DNA of 64,000 bases from Streptomyces canus. GTDB taxonomy: Bacteria; Actinomycetota; Actinomycetes; Streptomycetales; Streptomycetaceae. The stretch spans positions 682,001 to 746,000 of the forward strand of contig NZ_CP107989.1 in assembly GCF_041435015.1 (NCBI RefSeq), read 5' to 3'. The notes beneath the pieces were generated by a model that was not told where the DNA came from, searched no databases, and saw nothing but the letters and a program-made list of their open reading frames with translations. A program made the translations under genes and the position numbers. Of the stretch, positions 1 through 10,000 are shown piece by piece (within the stretch, counting starts at the first letter, position 1; every line of letters begins with the position of its first letter).

Positions 1-22
1 GAATGCGCCGGACGTCGAGCAT
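1..22 (-). CDS. Start of a divergent LysR-type regulator (partial)
   Basis: Only the first seven codons are in the window, reading leftward from an ATG at 22 as MLDVRRI. A GGAGG sits seven bases upstream of that ATG. The opening MLDVRR is typical of many actinobacterial LysR-type regulators, and a LysR gene divergent from a PrpF/DctA pair is a common arrangement. The family assignment rests on seven residues and on context, so it is tentative. If correct, it probably regulates the rightward isomerase and transporter genes from the shared 132-base spacer. Confidence 0.4.
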
Positions 23-154
23 CACACCACCTCCAGCGTTAACTTCACCTTAATACCCGTGCAGATTTCCGAGATTGTACTTCACGCTCCGCGCGCCCAC
101 TGTGGATCGCATCCCGCACGGAAGTGCCGTCGGGGTATCCACGAGGAGACCGTT

Positions 155-1273
155 GTGTTGCGTCTGCAGGGCGAGATGATCCGCGGAGGAACCAGCAAGT
201 GCTGGATCTTCGACCACCATGACGTGGTGGCGACCGGCGTGGACGCCGACACCCTGCTGCTGGCCGCCTACAACGCCGCCGACCCGCGCCAGATCGACGG
301 TGTCGGTGGTGCCTCCTCCACCACCTCCAAGGCGGCGATCGTCCGGACCTCGACGAAGCCGGGCATCGACGTCGAGTACGCCTTCGCGCAGGTCGGCATC
401 GGCGACGAGCGCGTGGAATGGGCCAGCAACTGCGGCAACTGCGCGACCGCCGTAGCCCTGTACGCCGTCCACAACGGCCTGGTGCCGATCACGTCGGACT
501 CCACCACGGTGCGGATGCTCAATGTCAACACCGGGGCCCGCCTCACCGGCACCATCCCCACCCCCGGGCGGACGGCCTTCGACGAGGGCACGGCCGCGGT
601 GCCCGGCACCGCCGCGCTCGGGGTTCCGGTCCTGCTCGGTTTCGAGGACCCGGCGGGCTCGACCACGGGTCGCACCCTGCCGACCGGCCACGCCGTGGAC
701 ACCCTGACCGGCCCGGCCGGCCGGATCGAGGCGTCTCTGGTCGACGCCGGAGCCCCGGCCGCGCTGTTCGAGGCCAAGGCCTTCGGCCTGCGGGGCACCG
801 AGTCCCTGGCCGAGTTCGCCGCGGCATTGCCCGCGCTCACCATGCTGCGCCGTCAGGCCGCCCTTGCCATGGGCCTGGCCCAGGAGCACGATCCTGTCAG
901 CCACGCCGTGCCGAAGGTCGGCGTCGTCGCCCGCCCCGCCGCCTACCGCACCACCGACGGCACCCCGGTCGGACCGGACGAGTACGACCTGGCCGTCCGC
1001 ATGGTCTCGATGCACGCCCCCCACCCGGCGATCGGTCTCACCTCGGCCGTCGCGCTGGCCACCGCAGCCGCTACCCCCGGCACCCTCGCCCACCGCGTCG
1101 CCCGGCAGACCGCCGACGGCACGCTGCGCCTGGGCACCCCGGCCGGTGTCATCACCGCCCGAGCCGTCCCCGCAGCGGAGGGCGCGTCCCCCACGGTGCT
1201 GCTGCACCGCGCCGCCCGCCGCATCGCCCGAGCCGAACTCCTCGTTCCCGTCCTGGAAGGACGCCCCGCATGA
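155..1273 (+). CDS. PrpF-family isomerase (2-methylaconitate / 4-oxalomesaconate type)
   Basis: The protein of 372 residues belongs to the PrpF family, whose members shift a double bond in tri- or dicarboxylic acids such as 2-methylaconitate or 4-oxalomesaconate. It opens with the family signature RGGTSKCWIF near residue 10 and carries SNCGNCATAV near residue 90, which includes the conserved cysteine region. I chose GTG 155 because GAGGAG lies six bases upstream; the frame is open further upstream but without a good binding site. The stop overlaps the start of the next gene (ATGA), so the two are translationally coupled. The neighbouring C4-dicarboxylate carrier suggests the substrate is an imported unsaturated organic acid. 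The exact substrate cannot be read from the sequence. Confidence 0.8.
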   Translation: MLRLQGEMIRGGTSKCWIFDHHDVVATGVDADTLLLAAYNAADPRQIDGVGGASSTTSKAAIVRTSTKPGIDVEYAFAQVGIGDERVEWASNCGNCATAVALYAVHNGLVPITSDSTTVRMLNVNTGARLTGTIPTPGRTAFDEGTAAVPGTAALGVPVLLGFEDPAGSTTGRTLPTGHAVDTLTGPAGRIEASLVDAGAPAALFEAKAFGLRGTESLAEFAAALPALTMLRRQAALAMGLAQEHDPVSHAVPKVGVVARPAAYRTTDGTPVGPDEYDLAVRMVSMHAPHPAIGLTSAVALATAAATPGTLAHRVARQTADGTLRLGTPAGVITARAVPAAEGASPTVLLHRAARRIARAELLVPVLEGRPA

Positions 1274-2703
1274 GCCGCAACGACGCCGCCCCGGGCACCG
1301 TCACCGCTCCACCCGGCCGCATCCACCGACTGCTGTCCCTGCTCTACGTCCAGTGCCTGATCGGTGTGCTTGCCGGGGCTGCCGTCGGCTGGCTGTGGCC
1401 GTCGTTCGGAGCCGACCTGAAGCCCTTGGGCGACGGCTTCATCGCGCTCGTACGCATGATGATCGCACCGGTCATCTTCTGTACCGTCGTCCACGGCATC
1501 GCCTCCATGGGCAACGCGCGCGCCGTCGGCCGGGTCAGCCTCAAGGCGCTGATCTACTTCGAGGTCCTGACCACCGTCGCCATGGTGATCGGCCTGGTCG
1601 TCGTCAACATCGTCCAGCCCGGCAGCGGACTGCACGTCGATCCCTCCACCCTCTCCACCGAGGGCCTGCCGCCGGAGGCGACCCAGAGCCACGAGAGTGT
1701 CGCCGCATTCGTTCTGTCCACCATTCCGGACACCCTGCCGAGCGCGCTGACCGGCCACGAGATCCTGCCGGTGCTGGTGGTCTCGGTCTTGTTCGGCTTC
1801 GGTCTGAACGCCGCCGGCGAGGCGGGTGCGGGGATCACCCAGGGCATCGAGAACCTGTCCAAGGTCCTGTTCACGCTCATCCGCTGGATCATGCGGCTGG
1901 CCCCGGTCGGCGCCTTCGGCTCCATGGCCTTCACCATCGGCAACTACGGCCTGGACACCCTGCGGCACCTCTTCTTGCTGGTCGGCTCCTTCTGGCTCAC
2001 CGCCCTGTTCTTCGTCCTGGTCGTCCTCGGGACGGTCATGCGCATCAACGGCCTGCGTCTGCTTCCCTTCCTCCGCTACATCAAGGAGGAGTTGCTGATC
2101 GTCCTCGGCACCTCGTCCAGCGAGCCGGTGCTGCCGCGCATGATGGCGAAACTGCATCACGCGGGCGCCTCCAAGCCGGTCGTGGGCATCACGCTGCCCG
2201 CCGGATACTCCTTCAACCTCGACGGCACCGCGATCTACCTGACCATGGGCTCGGTCTTCCTCGCCCAGGCCCTCGGCATCGACCTCAGCCTCACCCAGCA
2301 ACTGTCGATGCTCGCCGTCATGCTGCTCACCTCCAAGGGTGCCGCAGGCGTCACCGGCTCCGGCTTCATCGCCCTGGCCGCCACCCTCAGCGCCGTTCCG
2401 CACGTCCCCGTCGCCGCCTTGGCCCTGATCTTCGGCATCGACCGTTTCATGTCGGAGGCCCGTGCCCTGACCAGCGTCGTGGGCAACGGCGTCGCCACCC
2501 TGGCAGTGGCCAAGTGGGAGGGGCAACTCGACGAGAACCGCGCCAGGGCCGTTCTGCGTGGCGAGATCCCGTACACCTCCGCCCCCGAGAACGATCACAC
2601 CCCCGAGCCGCAGGAAGAACCGACGCCCGACGCGCACCCCGAGGAGGCCGACCCGGAGGCGGCGACCGGGGCGGGTCGTGAGCCGGTGCCCGCCGCCGGC
2701 TGA
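1270..2703 (+). CDS. dctA: C4-dicarboxylate/proton symporter, DctA family
   Basis: A 477-residue integral membrane carrier of the dicarboxylate/amino acid:cation symporter family. The family signatures are all visible: GTSSSEPVLP near residue 280 (first serine-rich re-entrant hairpin), NLDGTAIY near 316, and GIDRFMSEARA with VGNGVATLAVAKWEG near 388-420. The C-terminal roughly 50 residues are rich in Pro, Glu and Asp and look like a disordered cytoplasmic tail, longer than usual. Eight or so hydrophobic segments precede it. It probably imports succinate, fumarate, malate or an unsaturated analogue for the PrpF-like enzyme encoded just upstream, with which it shares a four-base overlap. Confidence 0.88.
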   Translation: MSRNDAAPGTVTAPPGRIHRLLSLLYVQCLIGVLAGAAVGWLWPSFGADLKPLGDGFIALVRMMIAPVIFCTVVHGIASMGNARAVGRVSLKALIYFEVLTTVAMVIGLVVVNIVQPGSGLHVDPSTLSTEGLPPEATQSHESVAAFVLSTIPDTLPSALTGHEILPVLVVSVLFGFGLNAAGEAGAGITQGIENLSKVLFTLIRWIMRLAPVGAFGSMAFTIGNYGLDTLRHLFLLVGSFWLTALFFVLVVLGTVMRINGLRLLPFLRYIKEELLIVLGTSSSEPVLPRMMAKLHHAGASKPVVGITLPAGYSFNLDGTAIYLTMGSVFLAQALGIDLSLTQQLSMLAVMLLTSKGAAGVTGSGFIALAATLSAVPHVPVAALALIFGIDRFMSEARALTSVVGNGVATLAVAKWEGQLDENRARAVLRGEIPYTSAPENDHTPEPQEEPTPDAHPEEADPEAATGAGREPVPAAG

Positions 2704-2716
2704 CACACGCCTCGCC

Positions 2717-2746
2717 GCCGGTCCGGAGCCTGAGCTCCGGACCGGC
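2717..2746 (+). terminator. Intrinsic-type terminator after the dicarboxylate carrier gene
   Basis: A perfect 13-base-pair stem (GCCGGTCCGGAGC with its complement) closes a four-base loop CTGA, 13 bases after the carrier stop codon. There is no long T tract, as is usual in high-GC actinobacteria. Confidence 0.8.
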
Positions 2747-4042
2747 CCCTTCTCGTGCTCGGGAGCACCCCACTGATGGCAACCCCCTGGAACGTCATCG
2801 TGGTCGTCGGCAGAAACGCCGGCCTCTGGGCCGCAGGGTCCGCCCGGCAGGAGGAAGCTCCGGTCCTCGTACGGGAAAGGCCTCGCCGACCTCAAGGTCC
2901 TTCTCGAACCGGCCGCACATCTCGGGCGCGGTGGGTCGCGCCGACGAGCCCCTCGGGGACGGTGGGCACATCGAGATCGACGGCCGGTACGGAGCCCTCC
3001 GGCCATCCATACGCGTCGAGGGTGAGGGCGCGCGTGGTGCCGGAGGCCGGTCGTGCCGGGCTGATCACAGGCGCGTCCGGCATCGGATCCCGCGCGGATG
3101 AGGTGCCGGACCGCTCGTCGATCCCGCTCGCCTGCGAGATGGGATGCTTGGCGGCGACCGATGTCCGGCTTGCGGTGCCGGCATCCCCGTAGGCCGTCTC
3201 CAGCACGAAGTCCTTCACGGCCCGGCCGCCCCAAGAGCCGCACAGCCGCGACGTTCGCCTTCCCCGGCGTCGGGCGGCCTGCCAGGTACAGCTCCTCGAT
3301 GTTCACTCCGAGGATCTCCTCGGCCCGTGCGCAAGCCGGGCAGGGTTCGCCGCAGAGTCCTGTCCCGCGGGTGCACCTCCCGGCGGGCGATCCGCCGGTC
3401 GATGGCCGACTTGGAACGGGTAGAGGCCTCGGAGTCCGGCGGCGTCATCCGCTTCACCAGGCCGGGACCAGGCTGGACGACCTGTGCTCGACCCGGCGCG
3501 AGGGCCGGATACGGCGAGGCCGTGACGGTCGCGATCAGACTTCCGGACGCCGATGTCGAGGCGTTCCGGGCCTGGCTCGCCGCCATCACGGCCGAGACGG
3601 CCACGTTCGAGCTCGGGATAGGGGCGTACGGGGCCGCGTGACGACCCCGATTGCCGGTGAAGCGATACGGGAAAAGCAGCTCGTGCGAGTGCTCCGCGCC
3701 TGCGGAGCCGGAACGGAATGCCGCGACCGGCCCCCTGTCGACCGCTGTCCGTGAACCCGGCTCGGCGCCGTGAAATGAGTACTACTTATTCGAAGGCGTC
3801 AGCTTCGCTGGGTAAGTGGGGCGGGCGCGCGGTAAGCAGGCCGTTCGCCGCAGCCGATCGCGCTTCCGCCTGGGTGTCTCTTCGTTGCGGTGGTGCGCAC
3901 GGCGCCGAGCCTTGATGCGTCCGCATGTCATCGATGGTGCTCCAGTGAAAAATCAGTATGTCTATCGCCTTGACTGGGGTGCCGCAATGCATCGATAAAT
4001 GCAACTCATAAGCAGACGGGGTATGGAGGAGGGACAGCACAG
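2747..4042. other. 1.3-kb gap without a convincing gene
   Basis: No frame here keeps a protein-like composition with a credible start. On the minus strand, around 3400-3230, one frame reads a cysteine-rich stretch (LCGEPCPACARAEEILG) followed by VNIEELYLAGRPTPG, and protein-like pieces continue in shifted frames down to about 2800. This could be a decayed gene that I cannot name. A 79-codon ORF at 3402-3641 on the plus strand has no recognisable family. The last 270 bases are less GC-rich and should hold the promoter of the beta-helix gene, including the operator-like site at 3774. Confidence 0.45.
3774..3789. promoter_or_regulatory. Candidate FadR-type operator before the beta-helix gene
   Basis: The sequence AATGAGTACTACTTAT contains the symmetric core T-N-AGT-N3-ACT-N-A, which fits the FadR-subfamily operator form GT-N3-AC. 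A nearly identical 16-mer (one mismatch) lies upstream of the GntR/FadR regulator gene at 21746. The shared site suggests the same regulator controls both. This is inference from sequence similarity alone. Confidence 0.5.
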
Positions 4043-6733
4043 ATGAGACCCATGCGCATCGGCGCGGGGACGGTCAAGGCGCTCGCAGCGGCAACTGTCG
4101 TCTTCGCGGCACTACTGCCCGTTCAACCCGCCTACGCGGCCACGACGAACTTCTACGTCGACCCTGTCAACGGCAGTGACGGCAACTCGGGAACCAGCAC
4201 CGGCGCGGCGTTCAAGACCATCCAGGCCGCCGAGACCGCGGTCCGAGCCGCCAACGCGAACATGACCGACGACATCGTCGTGAACCTGCGCGGAGGCACC
4301 TACCCCCTCACCGCCCCGATCAGCTTCGGCACCAGTGACTCGGGCACCAACGGCCACACGGTCGTCTACCAGGCGTACAACGGTGAGACGCCCGTGATCA
4401 CCAGTGGCAAGGCCGTCACCGGCTGGACCGCGGCTGCCAACGGGGAGTACAAGGCGTCCGTGGGCACCCTCAACTTCCGGCAGTTGTACGTCAACGGGGT
4501 CCGCGCCACCCGATCCCGCTTCCCCGACGTCGGCTCGGACTTCCAGCTGCAAAGCAGTGACCGTCCCAACAAGCTGCTGAAGGTGCTCAGTTCGCAGGTC
4601 TCCAACTGGGACCACCTCAACCAGGTCGAGATGATGCTCGAGACGTCGTGGGGCGAGAGCTTCCTGCGGCTGAAGTCGATCAGCTCCAGCAACGGCACCG
4701 CCAACGTGTCGATCCAGGACCACGAGGCAGGCATCCTCTTCCAGCGCCCCTTCCCGTGGCTCGGCGACGGCTCTCCCCTGCACTTCGAGAACGCCCACGA
4801 GTTCCTCAACGAGCCGGGCGAGTTCTACGTCGACACGGCCGCGCAGACCGTCTACTACAAACCCCGTCCCGGCGAGGACATGTCCACGGCCACCGTGCGG
4901 GCGCCGACGCTCAAGACCCTTGTCGACATCAAGGGCACGAACCTCGGCAGCCCCGTCCACGACCTGCGCTTCTCCGGGATCACCTTCACCCAGACCACCT
5001 GGATGGAGGCGACCGACAACGGCTACCTCAACGCCCAGGGCGGCAACTACAACATCTCGGCCGACAACTCCAACAACCAGTACGTCGACCGTCCGCCGGC
5101 CGGCGTCCAGGCCTCCTACGCCGACCGCCTCGCCTTCACCGGCAACACCTTCACCCAGATGGGTGCCAGCGCCCTCGACCTGCACCACGGCGTGCACGAC
5201 AGCAGCGTGACCGGCAACCTGATCCGCGACATCTCCGGCAACGGAATCATGGTCGGCAAGTTCTCCGACCCGACCGTGGAGTACCACACCGTCTACAACC
5301 CGCCCGCCTCACCGCCCGGTGAGGACGCCCGGGAGGTGGTCAAGAACGTCACCGTCAAGAACAACCTCATCACCCGGATCGGGGAGGACTACCTGGGAAC
5401 CGCGGGCATCAACGCGGGCTTCGTCAACAGCACCACCATCGACCACAACGACATCTCCGACACTCCGTGGGCCGGCATCTCGCTCGGCTGGGGCTGGCAG
5501 TCGGCGGCCAACGCCGAAGGCAACAACAGCGTCAGCTACAACCGCATCGGCAACGTGATGAACCGGCTGTGCGACTCCGCCGGTATCTACCACCTCTCGA
5601 ACGACCCGGGCACGGTCATCAACGGCAACTACGTCCACGACGCGATACGAGTGCCGTCCGCCTGCGGCAACGCCGTGCACGGCGTCTACCTGGACGAGGG
5701 GTCGGACAACATGACCCTTTCGAACAACGTGCTCTCGCGCACCGACGGCTTCATCAACCAGAACCACAACGGCTCCAACGTCACGCTCACCAACAACACG
5801 ACGTCCGGCGACTCGGTGATCAAGGCCTCCGGTCTTGAGTCCGCCTACCAGGGGCTGGCGACGAAGCTCAACCTCGCCTACAACAAGTCGGTGTCCTCCT
5901 CGTCGGTCTACGATTCCGGCACGCCGGCCGCGAACGCCGTCGACAACAACAACTCGACCGGCTGGTCGCCCACCGGAAGTGACTCCTCGGCGTGGTGGCA
6001 GGTCGACCTGGGGCAGGCCTACCAGCTGGGACAGTTCTCACTGACGACCCGCCAGAACCTGGACCAGTCCGAGACCCGCGGCAACTTCGAGATCCGGGCC
6101 TCCAACGACCCGTCCTTCGGCAGCTACACCGTCCTGGGACGTCAGACGGACACCCTGCCGCTCGCCGCGACGCTCACGAGCAACGTCGACGTCCGCCAGC
6201 AGTTCCGCTACGTGCGGGTCGCCAAGACCGACGGCGCGTACTTCTACATCACGGACTTCAGTGTGCAGCGGGCCGACGGGGCGCTGGAGGACTCGACCGG
6301 TACGCCGACCATCAGCCCGTCGACGTTCTACACGATCAAGAACGTCAACAGCAGTCAGATGATGGACGTCTACGGATGGTCCACCGCCGACGGCGGCAGC
6401 GTCGTCCAGTGGCCGAGCACCGGTGGCGCCAACCAGCAGTGGACCATCGTTCCGGTCACCGGGCAGCTCTACAAGATCGTGAACAGGAACAGCGGCAAGG
6501 CCCTCGAGATGAACTTCTCCAGCCACTGGAAGGGGACCGCGGCGCAGCAGGGAACCTACGGCGGTGGCAACAACCAGCTGTGGTACTTCGAGCCGACCAG
6601 CGGCGGATACCTCATCCGCAACTTCGAGAGCAAGCAGATCCTGCAGGTGAACAACGCCTCGACGACGAACGGAGCCGCCACCGAACAGTGGATGCCCCTG
6701 AACCAGTCCAACCAGGCTTGGACGATCCAGTGA
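4043..6733 (+). CDS. Secreted right-handed beta-helix glycosidase-like protein with CBM32 and ricin-type lectin domains
   Basis: An 896-residue exported protein. A Sec signal peptide ends near AYA-A at residues 30-33. Residues of about 36-600 form a parallel beta-helix domain resembling GH141 proteins (FYVDPVNGSDGNSGTS, NLRGGTYPL, YQAYNGETPVI and the GW near position 130), a family with known alpha-L-fucosidase and xylanase members. A discoidin-type F5/8 C domain (CBM32-like) spans roughly 610-745, and a ricin B-type lectin repeat (QxW motifs) spans roughly 758-896. GGAGG lies 13 bases before the ATG. The neighbouring deoxysugar/KDG catabolic operon suggests it removes sugars from a plant or algal glycan outside the cell. 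The GH141 assignment is tentative; the domain layout is clear. Confidence 0.75.
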   Translation: MRPMRIGAGTVKALAAATVVFAALLPVQPAYAATTNFYVDPVNGSDGNSGTSTGAAFKTIQAAETAVRAANANMTDDIVVNLRGGTYPLTAPISFGTSDSGTNGHTVVYQAYNGETPVITSGKAVTGWTAAANGEYKASVGTLNFRQLYVNGVRATRSRFPDVGSDFQLQSSDRPNKLLKVLSSQVSNWDHLNQVEMMLETSWGESFLRLKSISSSNGTANVSIQDHEAGILFQRPFPWLGDGSPLHFENAHEFLNEPGEFYVDTAAQTVYYKPRPGEDMSTATVRAPTLKTLVDIKGTNLGSPVHDLRFSGITFTQTTWMEATDNGYLNAQGGNYNISADNSNNQYVDRPPAGVQASYADRLAFTGNTFTQMGASALDLHHGVHDSSVTGNLIRDISGNGIMVGKFSDPTVEYHTVYNPPASPPGEDAREVVKNVTVKNNLITRIGEDYLGTAGINAGFVNSTTIDHNDISDTPWAGISLGWGWQSAANAEGNNSVSYNRIGNVMNRLCDSAGIYHLSNDPGTVINGNYVHDAIRVPSACGNAVHGVYLDEGSDNMTLSNNVLSRTDGFINQNHNGSNVTLTNNTTSGDSVIKASGLESAYQGLATKLNLAYNKSVSSSSVYDSGTPAANAVDNNNSTGWSPTGSDSSAWWQVDLGQAYQLGQFSLTTRQNLDQSETRGNFEIRASNDPSFGSYTVLGRQTDTLPLAATLTSNVDVRQQFRYVRVAKTDGAYFYITDFSVQRADGALEDSTGTPTISPSTFYTIKNVNSSQMMDVYGWSTADGGSVVQWPSTGGANQQWTIVPVTGQLYKIVNRNSGKALEMNFSSHWKGTAAQQGTYGGGNNQLWYFEPTSGGYLIRNFESKQILQVNNASTTNGAATEQWMPLNQSNQAWTIQ

Positions 6734-6760
6734 CAGGGTGACCGACGCAGGGCCGCAGGC

Positions 6761-6796
6761 GGTGAGGCCGGAAAGCGATCGCTTTCCGGCCTCACC
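6761..6796. terminator. Perfect 36-base palindrome, probable terminator
   Basis: Bases 6761-6796 are a perfect palindrome centred on GCGATCGC, 28 bases after the stop codon of the beta-helix gene. As RNA it would fold into a stem of about 16 base pairs with a GATC loop. Position and strength fit a transcription terminator for the upstream gene. Confidence 0.7.
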
Positions 6797-6884
6797 CATG
6801 CCCCTCAGACCGTGCACTGGGCGCCGCCGAGGGGGCGGAGGCCCTGGTCAACGACCTGGGCGCCGGCCTCAAGGCACTGCGGAA

Positions 6885-6923
6885 AGGGCCGGTGCCGGCT
6901 CGCGATTCGCCGGCACCGGCCCT
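6885..6923 (-). terminator. Terminator for the second beta-helix gene
   Basis: A perfect 15-base-pair stem (AGGGCCGGTGCCGGC and its complement) with a nine-base loop lies 82 bases beyond the leftward gene's stop codon. With the palindrome at 6761 it forms a back-to-back terminator pair between two converging genes. Confidence 0.7.
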
Positions 6924-7005
6924 CAGATCCTTCGCCTCCCCGGTCCGCAACCAGCAGCACACCGACGCGGCTGAGCGGGGAGTGCGGCCCGTGGCGCGGA
7001 GGGAA

Positions 7006-10000
7006 TCAGTCCACGTTCACCGCCTGCCACAACTGGCTGTCGGCGTTCGTGTCCGTCGTCTGCACGAGCTGAGCGCCTGCTGTCGTCGACGAGCCGGACA
7101 CCGAGAGCAGCTTGCCGCTGTTCACATTCTTGATCTTGTAGTAGCCGTTTCCGGCGGCGACCAGCGTCCAGTGCTGGTTAGCACCGTTCTTGTCGGTCCA
7201 CTGGATGACGGCCGCGCCGTCCGCGGTGGACGCTTGGTAGACGTCCAGCAGCTTGCCGCTGTTCTGGTTGATGATCTTGAAACTGCCGTCACCCACCGCA
7301 ACGAACCGCCAGTGCTGATTCTGGGCGCCGCTGTCGTTCCACTGGATGGCGTTCGCTCCGTCGGAGGTGGATCCACCTGTGATGTCGATCGCCATGCCGC
7401 TGTTCTTGTCCAGGAGCTTGTAGAACGCGTTGGTGGCGGGGAAGGAGATGCCCGCGAAGGCGTCCAGCGCACAGACGGTGTTGGAAGATGCCGCGTTCTT
7501 CGTTCCGGTGCACACGACCTTGATCGTGTGGGGACCCGCGGCGAGATCCGTCTTCTCGAACAGCGACACCTGCTTCGTCACCGTCGAGGCATAGGCGTCG
7601 ACGCCCGACTGCGCCAGGGCTCCGTCGATGTAGACGTCGACCTTGCCCATGTTCGGTTGCTTCATGCCGAGATACCGGACGCCCGAGCCGGTGAACGAGT
7701 ACTGGACGTTGTCGCCCGCCCTGTTCGTGTAGTGCTCGGATCCCTTGAAGTCCTGCGAGTCGTTCCAGGTCGACCAGCCGGAGGAGTAGGTGAGGCCGGA
7801 GTCCTTGTCGTCGACGTAGCCCCATCGCTGGCGTACGAGCGACTTGGATTCGGCGGACGCGTTCCCCTGGGCGTCCACGACGTAGAGGCGGTAGTCGCCG
7901 GCCATCGGCGGGACACTGATGGTCGTCGCGGTTCCGGCTGCCTTCGTCATGGTGGGGCCGACGGTGAACGTCGTCGTACCGGAGGGAGCCAGCCAGAGAG
8001 TCCTGGTCGCGTCACCGATGCTGCGGAGGGGGATGGACGACACGCCCTTGCCGGTGAACGTGCTCGCGGGCAGGGCGTAGTCCTGCAGGCCCAGGCTGCT
8101 CTGGGGGACGAGGTCCTTGTAGGCGTCCTCCAGACCGGAGTTCACGGCGATGGCGTACGCCTGGGACGGCCACACGCCGTCCGCGTACGCGCGCACGTCC
8201 TCGATGGTGCTGTTCGGGACGTTCTTGTCGTTGATCTTGTTGACGGTGCCGTAGGTGTGGGTGATGCTCAGGTCGTGCTGCTTGCCCCACGTGCCGGAGT
8301 TGATGGCGAAGGCGACATTCGGGTCAAGGTCGAGCACGTTGTCGTGGAAGTTGATGTAGGCGGAGCCTTCATCGGGGTGGAGTCCGTACTTGTGGCCGGC
8401 CGGAACGCCCTGGATGTAGTTGTTGCTGATCTCGGTTCCCGGCTGGCTGCCCAGGTCGTAGATGGGAGCGGAGTCGCCGAGGACCTGCATCGTGTCGACG
8501 ATCTGGTTGTAGCTGATGGTGTTGTTCTTCGCCGTGGTGGTCGGCACACCCGGCCGGATCGAGTTCGACGAACCATCGAAGTTCCACCATCCCCAGCCGA
8601 GGGTGATGCCCGCCCACGGGGACTTCTCGATCCGGTTGTGCCGCACGGACAGGGAATCGGTGAAGTACGCCGACACGGCGCTGGACCCCTGGAACAGCAC
8701 CGCGCTGTCGTAGAGGTAGTTGTCCGTGATCGAGATGTTCTTGCAGACTCCCTCGACGTTCACCGGGTACTTCTCGTGGTTGGTCGAGGTGTAGTCCCCG
8801 ATGTACACGTGCTGGGGGTGTCCCACCGTGATGGCGGATCCGGCTATGTCATTCGTGATGTTGCCGGTCAGTTGCGAGTCCGTCACGTCGTTGACCATGT
8901 TGATTCCGTCGGCGCCGGTGTGCTGCACCGTGTTGCGCTGGAGGCTGATCCCGTCGGCGTTCTCGATCTGGATGATCCCCGGCGGCAGGTCGACGTTGCG
9001 GTAGGTGTACGCGTGGAAGTTCTTCCTCGCGTACACGGTCGAGATGGCGTTGCCCTGCTGGCCCTGCCGGAAGACGGAGCCCGCGACATTGACCAGGTTC
9101 CAGTCGGAGTGCTCGACCGTGAGCCCGGAGAAGGTGATGTTCCGCGCGTGGTCGGTCGTGGAGGTGCCGGCGACCTTGATGAGGGTGGACACGTTGTTCG
9201 GCGCGAAGACCTGCGCCGATGTCATGTCCTCGGAGCTGGACTTGTAGTAGTACAGCGTGTGGTTCGTCTTGTCGAAGTAGAACTCGCCGGGCTGGTCCAG
9301 GAACTCGTACGCGTTCATGAAGGTGGGGGTGCCGCCGGCGGCGGCGAAGTTGCCGTTCGGCGGTCCCTGGGCAATGGCCGCACCCGGCTGCTGGAACAGG
9401 GCCACGCGATGGGCGCCGTCCGAGCTCGTGGTGATCTGGCGGACTCCCACGATGGACGTGGTCCAGGTCGTCGGATACCTGATTTCGACGTCGTCCTGGT
9501 TGGCGGCGACGGCGGGCAGATCGGAGAGGCTGTACTTGGCTCCGTCGCACTGCGAACCCGACTCCCAGGCCCAGGGAGCCTGGCCGGCCGTGATGGTGTA
9601 GGTCCCGTAGCATCCGGCCGAGGGGATCGTCTTGGAGGCCATCTGGGCGCGCTTGTTGTTGACGTAGAGCGCGCGGAGCTTGTTGTCGCGGTTCAGCGGG
9701 GCCTTCCAGATGTTCCCGCTGTGCTGTGTCCAGCCGGTCACCTGAACGCCGCCGTTCAGCACCGGCTTCTCGCCCTGGTAGGCGGCGTACACGACATGGT
9801 GGCCGTTCGTTCCGGAGTCGGCCGACGTGAAGTTGATGGTGCTGCTCACCGGGTAGTTGCCGCCGCGGAGAAAGACGTTGATGTCTCCGGTCATGTTGCT
9901 GTTGACCGTGCGCACGACGTCCCGTGCGTGCTGCAGGGTCTTGAACGGCGCGGTGATCGTCCCGGCGTTGGCGTCGTTACCGCCGGGGGCGACGTAGTAG

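Noticed and set aside
3049..3115. GLITGASGIGSRADE on the plus strand looks like an SDR cofactor motif
   Set aside because: There is no start, no surrounding Rossmann sequence and no active-site YxxxK. The match is too short and is probably chance.
943..3306. A 787-codon minus-strand ORF across dctA and the following gap
   Set aside because: Most of it is antisense to the clear dctA frame and has no domain. Only its first 25 codons look protein-like, and these are treated as a possible remnant.
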